NCBI GenBank assembly: GCA_028818995.1
Contig: JAPPMR010000754.1
Span: forward strand, 1-5,406
Source of the DNA: Candidatus Poribacteria bacterium
Lineage (GTDB): Bacteria > Poribacteria > WGA-4E > WGA-3G
Reading direction: 5' to 3'
DNA length: 5,406 nucleotides
The notes below the pieces were generated by a model. That model made no database searches. It worked only from the letters and a program-made list of their open reading frames with translations, and was not told where the DNA came from. The translations under genes were made by a program, and so were the position numbers. Shown one piece after another: positions 1 through 5,406 of the stretch (the stretch's first letter is position 1; every line of letters begins with the position of its first letter).

Positions 1-1875
1 GGCGTAACATGGGAATTCGTTGGTCCTTGTCCAAAAGGTTATACGCGAGAACTTATGATAACGGATGATGCCTTCTATCTCTGCCTTGGTCACGGTATAT
101 TCCGGTCGGATGATGCTGGCAATTCGTGGGAGGCTATAAGTGATGGTTTGGACAGCCGTTTGGCAAACCATTCTGGGGTTCATTCATTACGAACAAGTCA
201 AGGCACTCTGTTTGTAATGACAGATCTCGGACTCTATCGTCTTGAGGCAAACACTTGGAAACACTTACGATTACCAGTAGATGAAGTCATGCATGTTGGT
301 TCCTTAGCGATATATGAGGACGAAATCTATGTCATGGCATCAGTGAATATTTTAAGGTTCTATGGAGCATCCGAAGATATTTGGAAGCGACTGTGGAAGG
401 ATGAGATACGTTCGTGGTGGATTTTTAGATCAACTGATGGTGGTGATTCATGGAAGGACATAACACCTATGGATACCTGGGGCCTAATGGGTAGGGGGCC
501 AAGTCTTACGCTGTTGGCTGCAGATGGGACACTCTTGGCAATCGGGAATGATGACGGCATGGTAGCACGCTCAGTTGATTGTGGCGACACTTGGACATCT
601 ATGGAATCTTCAGGTATTTCTCCTATGCAGTTCAGTGTGCGCTGTGCTGTAGTTTTGGATGGAAGCACGTTTTATACCGGTGGCAGCAGTGGGATTCATC
701 GTTCAACCGATGCTGGTAAAACGTGGCATCGCTTTCATACTGGACTGGAAAGTCGTGTTGATAATTTAGTCAGTTTCGTGGCAGATCAGGCACCAAACGA
801 GTCTGCAGCACTTTATGCCAGCGTGGGTAAACATCTCGTCAAATCGAACGATGGTGGGACATCGTGGGATGCTGTCAGCTTGGAAGTGAACCCCAAAGAA
901 CGCCTACACCAAAAGCAACAACCGGAAATTGTACAGATAGAGAGAGCCAATGGTGTTCTCTATGCAAAAGGAATTCAAAGAGTTTGTGAAACCGCTATAT
1001 TTCAATTGTCTTCTGATGGCAATGTGCTCAGTCTTGTTAAAGATGTTCCGCCTTCTTTCAGTTCGGCTGGATTGATGCACAGGATACTAAAAGGGAAGCA
1101 TTTTATCTTTAGAGACAAACGACGGTCAGGTCCGGAACTCCGAATTGGTTTTTCTGGTGTGTCTGGTTCTCTATTGGATGAGTTATCAAAAACCGTTGAC
1201 TTTGGGGCAGACCGTTTCTTTGAAAGGTTGATAGAGGTACAAACAGACCCTCCACTGGTATATGAATTAATATGGGAAGGATTGTGGGGAAGTTTTGCCG
1301 TCAACGATGATACGTTTTACATGGAATATAACTATAAACTGTTCCGATGGAAACCTGGGAATTCAGAATGGCACGACACTGGTGTAGAGGAAACTGGTGA
1401 ACTCTCGCGTGAGACGTTGTGGAGAAGTTTTAAAATCGCTGTGTCGGATGGAACCGTCTATGTCGGTAAACGGGATGGACATCTTTTGCAATCGCTTGAT
1501 GACGGCGACAGTTGGAACGACATCACATTAAGTCTTCCGCTGTCTGTTGAACACTTCAAGGAGATAGTCTTTGTGGGTTCAACGGTTTACGTCGCGACAG
1601 ATAAAGGCGTTTTCAATTCAAAAGACGGTACTATCTGGAGTCTACTTACCAATGAAGTGGAAAAGTCTGTTATCGTCAAGTCGTTAGCTACAGCGGGAAA
1701 TTCCGTTTATGGGGCTAACGATGAAGGCATCTATCACCTACAAAGTGATACAAACACTTGGAAACAAGTTGCGCCGGAAATTTCAGGCGTTTTAACGTCT
1801 CTCGTTGTTGATGAAGACACCTTTTACGTTGGCACTGAACACCGCGGTGTACTTCGTTTTGAACGTTCAGTATAA
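1..1875 (+). CDS. BNR/Asp-box beta-propeller protein, 5'-truncated by the window edge
   Basis: The frame is open from base 1, and its first residues (GVTWE) already look like the tail of an Asp box, so the true start is upstream; the ATG at 55 is only an internal Met. Visible are 624 residues and a TAA at 1873-1875. Asp boxes (S-x-D-x-G-x-[ST]-W) lie at nt 106-129, 430-453, 571-594, 703-726, 844-867 and 1492-1515, with a shortened one (SKDGTIW) at 1618-1638 and degenerate ones near 238-258 (LEANTW) and 1741-1761 (QSDTNTW). Intact boxes are often 42-47 residues apart, the size of one propeller blade. The stretch 870-1490 lacks clear boxes and probably holds diverged blades. The fold is that of sialidase/sortilin/photosystem-assembly-factor-like propellers. 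Catalytic sialidase residues cannot be judged from these repeats, so a binding or scaffold role is as likely. No membrane helix is seen at the C-terminus; a signal peptide, if any, is outside the window. The gene ends 4 bp before the permease gene, suggesting one operon. Fold confident, function unknown. Confidence 0.9.
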   Translation, partial: GVTWEFVGPCPKGYTRELMITDDAFYLCLGHGIFRSDDAGNSWEAISDGLDSRLANHSGVHSLRTSQGTLFVMTDLGLYRLEANTWKHLRLPVDEVMHVGSLAIYEDEIYVMASVNILRFYGASEDIWKRLWKDEIRSWWIFRSTDGGDSWKDITPMDTWGLMGRGPSLTLLAADGTLLAIGNDDGMVARSVDCGDTWTSMESSGISPMQFSVRCAVVLDGSTFYTGGSSGIHRSTDAGKTWHRFHTGLESRVDNLVSFVADQAPNESAALYASVGKHLVKSNDGGTSWDAVSLEVNPKERLHQKQQPEIVQIERANGVLYAKGIQRVCETAIFQLSSDGNVLSLVKDVPPSFSSAGLMHRILKGKHFIFRDKRRSGPELRIGFSGVSGSLLDELSKTVDFGADRFFERLIEVQTDPPLVYELIWEGLWGSFAVNDDTFYMEYNYKLFRWKPGNSEWHDTGVEETGELSRETLWRSFKIAVSDGTVYVGKRDGHLLQSLDDGDSWNDITLSLPLSVEHFKEIVFVGSTVYVATDKGVFNSKDGTIWSLLTNEVEKSVIVKSLATAGNSVYGANDEGIYHLQSDTNTWKQVAPEISGVLTSLVVDEDTFYVGTEHRGVLRFERSV

Positions 1876-1879
1876 GTCT

Positions 1880-3379
1880 ATGACAACACTTTGGCTAATT
1901 ATCCAGCGAGAATTTGTCTCAAATGTGCTGACCTCCCGGTTCATGATCGGTTTTGTCGTCTGCTTGATTTCGACTGCTGCTGCCATTTTTGTTCAGGTTG
2001 CGGATTACGAAAAACGATTAGCTGCGTATCACGTTGCCGTTCAAGAACATCAAGACGAGACGCGAACATGGGACCTCTATAGCCAAATCAATCCTAAAGT
2101 ACACAGAAAACCGAACCCGCTTAGCATTTTTAACGTGGGAATGGAAAAATCTGGTGCGGATATGGTAAGTATTGACCTCGCAACCCCTATTTGGGAGAAA
2201 GAAGCGCAGAAACAGGGTTCGGATAACCCTTTCCTCTCAATTTTCCTTTCTGTTGATGTCATTTTTGTTTTCAAAATCGTGCTGAGTGCCTTGGCAATCC
2301 TGTTCGCTTACAACACGATTTCAGGAGAGAGGGAAGATGGCACATTGAAACTGGTATTATCCAATCCGGTTCCGAGAGATAGACTTATACTTGGGAAATA
2401 TCTTGGTGGTATGTTGTCGCTGTTTCCGATTGTAGTGATTAGTTTTGTCGTCGGACTCGTTATCGCGGTCGCTTCTCCCACGATTACTTTCAATGGCAGT
2501 GATTTACTACGCCTCGTCATAGTACTCATTGTCTCACTGTTATATGTGTCAGTCTGTTATCTTTTAGGATTGCTCTTATCTGTATGGACAAAGGCTGCAG
2601 CGACTACATTGATCCTCTCAATGTTTATTTGGGGAATTCTGACGATTGTTCACTCAAATATAGCAACCTTTGCAGTCGCGAAATTCCCTCCGCATAAACT
2701 TCAACCCGAAAAAGAAGCACGGCAACAAGTTGAAAAGATATGGGAAAACTTCAAAGCGGAACGGGATACCTATATTCTCAAAACGTGGGGATATAAATAC
2801 CCAGTAAGCGCAATTTCTCAGGAGGGAGCACTCTCAATACAGATTACCATGAGTTCGCCATGGGAGCTTGGGTTTAAAGAGTTCTACACCATTAAACCGA
2901 TTCGCAATGCAAATGTCTCCAAATTTCAGGAGGTATTAGGTTATCAAGAACCCCTCCGTATTGATTATGCTAATAAAGCTGAAGAACTTCTCAAACGGAG
3001 GGAGGAAATTAGCGAAAGAAACGCGCAACTTGCCAGAGATATTTCCCGGATTTCTTTCGCGGATGCATACCGCTTTGCAGTTGGGACGATAACCGGTACA
3101 GACCGGGAAAGTTACAACGATTTTATGGCTCAAACGAGGCGTTATAAACGTCAAATTGTTGATTTCCTTGCTGGTAAAAACGCGTTTTCTGAGCGGGCAT
3201 GGTTTTCAAGCGATAAGGGGACGGCAGAATTTATAGACATGCCCGTTTTTCAGCACCGATATAACTCTATTTCTGAGAGTTTCTCTCGCGCATTAGGCGA
3301 CATCTTTATTCTGTTAGCGTGGAATGTCATCCTGTTTATGGGAGCATACCTATCGTTCCTTCGGTATGATATGAGTTAA
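1880..3379 (+). CDS. ABC-2 type transporter permease with large extracytoplasmic domain
   Basis: This 499-residue integral membrane protein is probably one permease half of an ABC-2 type exporter. Likely helices are at residues 21-40, 118-145, 178-200, 210-235, 240-262 and 473-494. Between helices 2 and 3 is the family's cytoplasmic motif ISGEREDGTLKLVLSNPVPR followed by LILGKYLGG (about 147-177), expected to contact the ATPase. Helices 1-2 are separated by an outside loop of about 77 residues, and helices 5-6 by a charged soluble domain of about 210 residues. The segment ISFADAYRF..GT...SYNDF...RRY (about 391-422) resembles the DUF3526-type region of GldF/NosY-like permeases. I chose ATG 1880, 4 bp after the upstream stop, because it gives a typical permease N-terminus (WLIIQREF); in-frame TTG 1805 and ATG 1811 would overlap the propeller gene and add an atypical leader. 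No Shine-Dalgarno is visible before 1880, which suggests translational coupling to the upstream gene. Substrate unknown; no ATPase subunit is in the window. Confidence 0.9.
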   Translation: MTTLWLIIQREFVSNVLTSRFMIGFVVCLISTAAAIFVQVADYEKRLAAYHVAVQEHQDETRTWDLYSQINPKVHRKPNPLSIFNVGMEKSGADMVSIDLATPIWEKEAQKQGSDNPFLSIFLSVDVIFVFKIVLSALAILFAYNTISGEREDGTLKLVLSNPVPRDRLILGKYLGGMLSLFPIVVISFVVGLVIAVASPTITFNGSDLLRLVIVLIVSLLYVSVCYLLGLLLSVWTKAAATTLILSMFIWGILTIVHSNIATFAVAKFPPHKLQPEKEARQQVEKIWENFKAERDTYILKTWGYKYPVSAISQEGALSIQITMSSPWELGFKEFYTIKPIRNANVSKFQEVLGYQEPLRIDYANKAEELLKRREEISERNAQLARDISRISFADAYRFAVGTITGTDRESYNDFMAQTRRYKRQIVDFLAGKNAFSERAWFSSDKGTAEFIDMPVFQHRYNSISESFSRALGDIFILLAWNVILFMGAYLSFLRYDMS

Positions 3380-3388
3380 AAAGGAGGG
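3380..3388 (+). promoter_or_regulatory. Strong Shine-Dalgarno sequence, displaced from its start codon
   Basis: AAAGGAGGG begins one base after the TAA of the first permease gene. Eight bases match the anti-Shine-Dalgarno end of 16S rRNA. No start codon at normal spacing opens a useful frame, and the only gene it can serve is the second permease at 3539, 150 bp downstream. The gap is filled almost exactly by the palindromic element at 3396-3536. Leaving that element out, the spacing to ATG 3539 is about 10 bases, which is normal. It therefore looks like the original ribosome binding site of the second permease. Confidence 0.7.
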
Positions 3389-3395
3389 TTATCGG

Positions 3396-3536
3396 TTAAT
3401 AGTTGTCAGTTTTCAGTTATCAGTCACAAGAGGTTTCTGGTAACAATTCACCACCCCTGGAATATTCCAAGGTGGAGAGATTGTTACAATACATATCTTA
3501 ACTGAAAACCGATAACTGATAACTGAAAACTATTAA
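3396..3536. repeat. Palindromic MITE-like/REP-like intercistronic element
   Basis: This is a 141-bp near-palindrome between the two permease genes. The left arm 3396-3424 and right arm 3508-3536 are inverted copies matching at 26 of 29 positions; the outer nine bases (TTAATAGTT / AACTATTAA) match perfectly. The arms are built from short cagttatcagt/cagttttcagt words, and AACTGAAAAC occurs twice in the right half (3500-3509 and 3521-3530). A second, inner palindrome sits in the middle (3440-3487). No coding capacity is visible. A non-autonomous mobile element or a dispersed intergenic repeat family fits best. The left boundary could extend to about 3388, because GTTATCGGTT there resembles words inside the right arm. 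TTAA at both ends could be a target duplication, but it cannot be separated from the inverted repeat itself. Confidence 0.75.
3440..3487. repeat. Inner hairpin of the palindromic element
   Basis: GTAACAAT (3440-3447) is inverted perfectly at 3480-3487, CCACC (3451-3455) pairs with GGTGG (3471-3475), and the centre TGGAATATTCCA (3458-3469) is a perfect 12-bp palindrome. Together these form an extended stem with small bulges at the tip of the larger element. It is not followed by a T run, so it does not look like an intrinsic terminator. Confidence 0.65.
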
Positions 3537-3538
3537 AA

Positions 3539-4990
3539 ATGATTTGGCACATTGCGAAGAAAGAGATACATCACAATCTCACGACGTTACGGTTCGTCTT
3601 GATGATAATTCTTCTGCCTGTCCTGATGGTGGCGAACGCGCTCATATACGGATTCGGTAATACCGGATATACGGAAGAAATCTACGATTATAATCGTAAA
3701 GTGACACAGAGACTGGCCCATATTGAGAGATTCGCTTCAGAAGGTTTAGGGAAATTGGCAATGATGGGCCCCGGAGAAATACCGAAGCACCCAAGCCAGT
3801 TAAAATTTTGTGCCGATGGAGCTGATGAGTCGATACCGCGTTCTATCACAATAGCAGACCGCACAAACTACGGCAGAGGCGGAAACGAGGGGGAAGCATA
3901 TAGATGGCGAGAGATGTGGTCCTTGGAATATCTACCTTCAAATCATAGCGGTGACGCAACCACACTCATCAAAATTGACTGGGTCTTTATCGGCATTTTC
4001 ATGAGTTTTTTTGTTATTTTATTCACCTTTGATGCCATTGCTGGGGAACGCGTTCAAGGGACACTGAGTCTAATGATGTCCAATCCAATCCCTCGTGGAC
4101 AGGTATTATTAGCAAAATACTTAGGAACATTTTTCACGCTTATGCTCCCACTCACAATCGGTATCCTGATGAACCTGTTAATCATATATCTTTCAGGGAA
4201 TATTCCTTTTCATTTGGGTGATTGGCTACGAATTTTGGGAATGGTAGGGCTTTTTGCGTTGCATATCTCTATCTTTATTTTTTTAGGGTTGTTTTTCTCC
4301 AGTTGGGTATCAAATGCTATAACCAGTTTAGTCTGGCTTCTATTAAGTTGGGTATGTTTGGCGTTTATTTTTCCAAGCCTGCTCGGTATTTTTGTTGGTA
4401 CTCTTGATCCGATTCCATCAATAGAGGTAATTTCATCGCGTAGACAAACCCAATTGGCAAACATTGAAAATGAATTTCGTCCTTTGGAAATGTCGCAATC
4501 AAGCAAGTTAAAACAGGCACCCTCTCCCGATAATCCCTTGGCTACACGTCGTTGGGCTGCCTATCTTACATCCATTGGGGAAACGAAAACCCATATAGCG
4601 GATAGGCATGTAGACCAGCAATTTAGACAAGTCCGACTCGCCCGCGAACTCACCCAAATCTCGCCAACAGCATGTTTTCAATACGCGATGGAGGGGTTCG
4701 CAAACTCAGGGATTACCAGCTATATGAATTTTGTCCAACAGGTTCGCCGCTATAGACAAACGTTTTTAAATTTCATAAAATCAGAGGATAGCGGCGACCC
4801 GGATAGCCTTCATATTTATTTTGTGAGAGAGGGTTTGTCTCAGAAACCAGTAGATCCAGACGCTGTGCCACGGTTTGAAGAGCATATTTCGTATCAAAGC
4901 GTCCTTTTTCCTACCGCACTGTTAATTCTTTTTAATGTCCTATTCTTTACTGCAGCCCAGCTGTCCTTTCTCAGATGTGATCTGAAATAA
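3539..4990 (+). CDS. ABC-2 type transporter permease, paralogue of the upstream permease
   Basis: This 483-residue membrane protein has the same plan as its upstream neighbour. Likely helices are at residues 18-38, 147-166, 197-219, 230-252, 259-288 and 457-478, with an outside loop of about 108 residues after helix 1 and a soluble domain of about 170 residues before the last helix. The cytoplasmic coupling motif is AIAGERVQGTLSLMMSNPIPR plus LLAKYLG (about 167-196). ISPTACFQYA...SYMNFVQQVRRY (about 374-405) aligns with ISFADAYRFA...SYNDFMAQTRRY of the neighbour, and both proteins end in LSFLR.D. This suggests an ancient tandem duplication and a heterodimeric permease. The start is well fixed: an in-frame TGA at 3524-3526 lies inside the repeat element and ATG 3539 is the first start after it, giving a typical amphipathic N-terminus (WHIAKKEI). 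No Shine-Dalgarno lies at normal linear distance; the likely one is at 3380-3388 across the palindrome. Substrate unknown. Confidence 0.9.
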   Translation: MIWHIAKKEIHHNLTTLRFVLMIILLPVLMVANALIYGFGNTGYTEEIYDYNRKVTQRLAHIERFASEGLGKLAMMGPGEIPKHPSQLKFCADGADESIPRSITIADRTNYGRGGNEGEAYRWREMWSLEYLPSNHSGDATTLIKIDWVFIGIFMSFFVILFTFDAIAGERVQGTLSLMMSNPIPRGQVLLAKYLGTFFTLMLPLTIGILMNLLIIYLSGNIPFHLGDWLRILGMVGLFALHISIFIFLGLFFSSWVSNAITSLVWLLLSWVCLAFIFPSLLGIFVGTLDPIPSIEVISSRRQTQLANIENEFRPLEMSQSSKLKQAPSPDNPLATRRWAAYLTSIGETKTHIADRHVDQQFRQVRLARELTQISPTACFQYAMEGFANSGITSYMNFVQQVRRYRQTFLNFIKSEDSGDPDSLHIYFVREGLSQKPVDPDAVPRFEEHISYQSVLFPTALLILFNVLFFTAAQLSFLRCDLK

Positions 4991-5035
4991 TAGTAACAAT
5001 AACAGAACTTGCGCAAAAACGAATCGTACGTTAAA

Positions 5036-5057
5036 ATTAACGAGTATCATCGTTAAT
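5036..5057. repeat. Perfect 8-bp inverted repeat, 46 bp after the second permease gene
   Basis: ATTAACGA (5036-5043) and TCGTTAAT (5050-5057) are perfect inverted copies around the loop GTATCA. An alternative overlapping palindrome is CGTTAA-AA-TTAACG (5029-5042). The stem is A+T-rich and no T run follows, so it is a poor intrinsic terminator. It could be a weak 3'-end hairpin protecting the transcript, or a binding site for a dimeric protein. Confidence 0.4.
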
Positions 5058-5109
5058 AAACGCTCAATAAATTGTGCTACTACAAATGCTGGAATGTTTA
5101 AAAACGGGA

Positions 5110-5151
5110 AAAATGCGTAAGTCCTAAATAATTGTAGTATTACCGCATTTT
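5110..5151. repeat. Inverted repeat AAAATGCG / CGCATTTT
   Basis: AAAATGCG (5110-5117) is inverted perfectly at 5144-5151, and TAA/TTA extends the stem by three pairs with one bulged C at 5143; the loop is about 19 bases. On the + strand the right arm ends in TTTTC, so weak terminator activity for the permease operon is possible, but the stem is A+T-rich and the T run is part of the stem. On the minus strand the left arm and loop read TAGGACTTACGCATTTTT, which reminds me of termini of small mobile elements in cyanobacteria and similar genomes. That resemblance is from memory only. Confidence 0.35.
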
Positions 5152-5183
5152 CAGTGTGGAAGACTGATCTTTCAGGTTTGGGA

Positions 5184-5406
5184 TGAAAACGCCATTCCGA
5201 TTCCACTCAGCAGATGTAGCGACTGCTTCAAACGAGGCAGGTGGAATTCGCTACCAAATGGCGTTCTTGAAAACGCCATTCCGATTCCACTCGGCAGATG
5301 TAGCGACTGCCTCAAACGAGGCAGATGAAATTCGCTACCAAATGGCGCTCCTGAAAACGCCATTCCGATTCCACTCGGCAGATGTAGCGACTGCCTCAAA
5401 CGAGGC
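5184..5406. repeat. 84-bp direct tandem repeat array, 2.6 copies, open at the right edge
   Basis: Units start at 5185, 5269 and 5353, exactly 84 bp apart; the third is cut by the window after 54 bp. Units 1 and 2 differ at six positions (5209, 5227, 5241, 5244, 5264, 5267 against +84), all transitions; the visible part of unit 3 is identical to unit 2. Each unit is a nested hairpin. In unit 1, AACGCCATT (5188-5196) pairs with AATGGCGTT (5257-5265), GTAGCGA (5216-5222) with TCGCTAC (5248-5254), and CTGCTTC (5223-5229) with GAGGCAG (5234-5240), closed by an AAAC loop. Because 84 is a multiple of three, the minus strand stays open across the array as a 28-residue repeat, but I regard that as a by-product. 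It is not CRISPR-like: there are no unique spacers. Confidence 0.9.

Larger units (their letters stand above)
4991..5184. other. A+T-rich intergenic stretch without a recognisable gene
   Basis: The stretch follows the second permease stop and precedes the tandem repeat. I see no ORF with a coding-like protein, no tRNA-like fold and no convincing sigma-70 promoter. It holds the two inverted repeats annotated separately. A minus-strand frame crossing it starts inside the tandem repeat and ends inside the permease gene, and looks spurious. Together with the repeat array, 416 bp to the window edge carry no supported gene. Confidence 0.6.

Noticed and set aside
248..263. 16-bp exact repeat of the sequence at 1751-1766 within the propeller gene
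   Set aside because: It encodes the same degenerate Asp-box piece (NTWK) in two blades, so it is explained by the repeat protein.
1805..1879. Longer N-terminus for the first permease (TTG 1805 or ATG 1811)
   Set aside because: It would overlap the propeller gene by about 65-70 bp, has no Shine-Dalgarno, and adds a leader unlike permease N-termini. ATG 1880 fits the family better.
3481..3510. Promoter inside the palindromic element (TACAAT at 3485-3490 as a -10 box)
   Set aside because: No acceptable -35 box lies 16-18 bp upstream, and TACAAT is part of the inner palindrome arm.
3396..3536. Intrinsic terminator between the two permease genes
   Set aside because: The stems are long but A+T-rich and no T run follows the right arm on the + strand; the sequence after it is A-rich and leads straight into the start codon.
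4940..5206. Minus-strand 88-aa frame over the end of the second permease gene
   Set aside because: It starts inside the tandem repeat, overlaps the permease gene antisense, and its hydrophobic run arises from the A+T-rich stretch. No ribosome binding site or family resemblance is seen.
5172..5399. Minus-strand frame giving a 28-residue repeat peptide (QSLHLPSGIGMAFS-type)
   Set aside because: It stays open because the 84-bp DNA repeat is a multiple of three. The same bases form a palindromic hairpin, which explains them better. No ribosome binding site is visible.
5184..5406. CRISPR array
   Set aside because: The units are contiguous 84-bp direct repeats with no unique spacers between conserved short repeats, and no cas gene is nearby.

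Overview
The window (about 45% G+C by eye) looks like chromosomal DNA from an uncultivated bacterium rather than a phage or plasmid. Three things make me think of Candidatus Poribacteria or a similar marine or sponge-associated lineage: an Asp-box beta-propeller protein, ABC-2 permeases with very large extracytoplasmic domains, and intergenic DNA full of short cagttatcagt-type and other palindromic repeats. That placement is a recollection-based inference; no taxonomic marker gene is present.

Layout, all genes on the + strand. (1) Positions 1-1875 hold the 3' part of a gene for a BNR/Asp-box beta-propeller protein, whose start lies left of the window. (2) Four bases later comes an ABC-2 type permease of 499 aa (1880-3379). 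(3) A 159-bp gap carries a strong Shine-Dalgarno sequence directly after the permease stop, then a 141-bp, almost fully palindromic repeat element that ends two bases before the next start codon. (4) A second, paralogous permease of 483 aa follows (3539-4990). (5) The last 416 bp carry no convincing gene: two small inverted repeats and then an 84-bp tandem repeat that runs off the right edge (2.6 copies seen).

The two permeases share the same architecture: one N-terminal membrane helix, an outside loop, four central helices with the GER..GTL.L..SNP.PR coupling motif, a soluble domain of about 170-210 aa, one last helix, and an LSFLR.D tail. They probably form a heterodimeric exporter or ABC-type membrane machine. 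No ATP-binding subunit is in the window; it may lie upstream of the propeller gene or elsewhere. The propeller gene is tightly packed against the first permease and so is probably co-transcribed with it.

The most interesting observation is the intercistronic element. It separates an excellent ribosome binding site from its start codon, yet its ends are complementary, so folding of the mRNA would bring the two back to normal spacing. The 84-bp tandem repeat is the second: each unit is a nested hairpin, and most differences between copies fall outside the paired positions.
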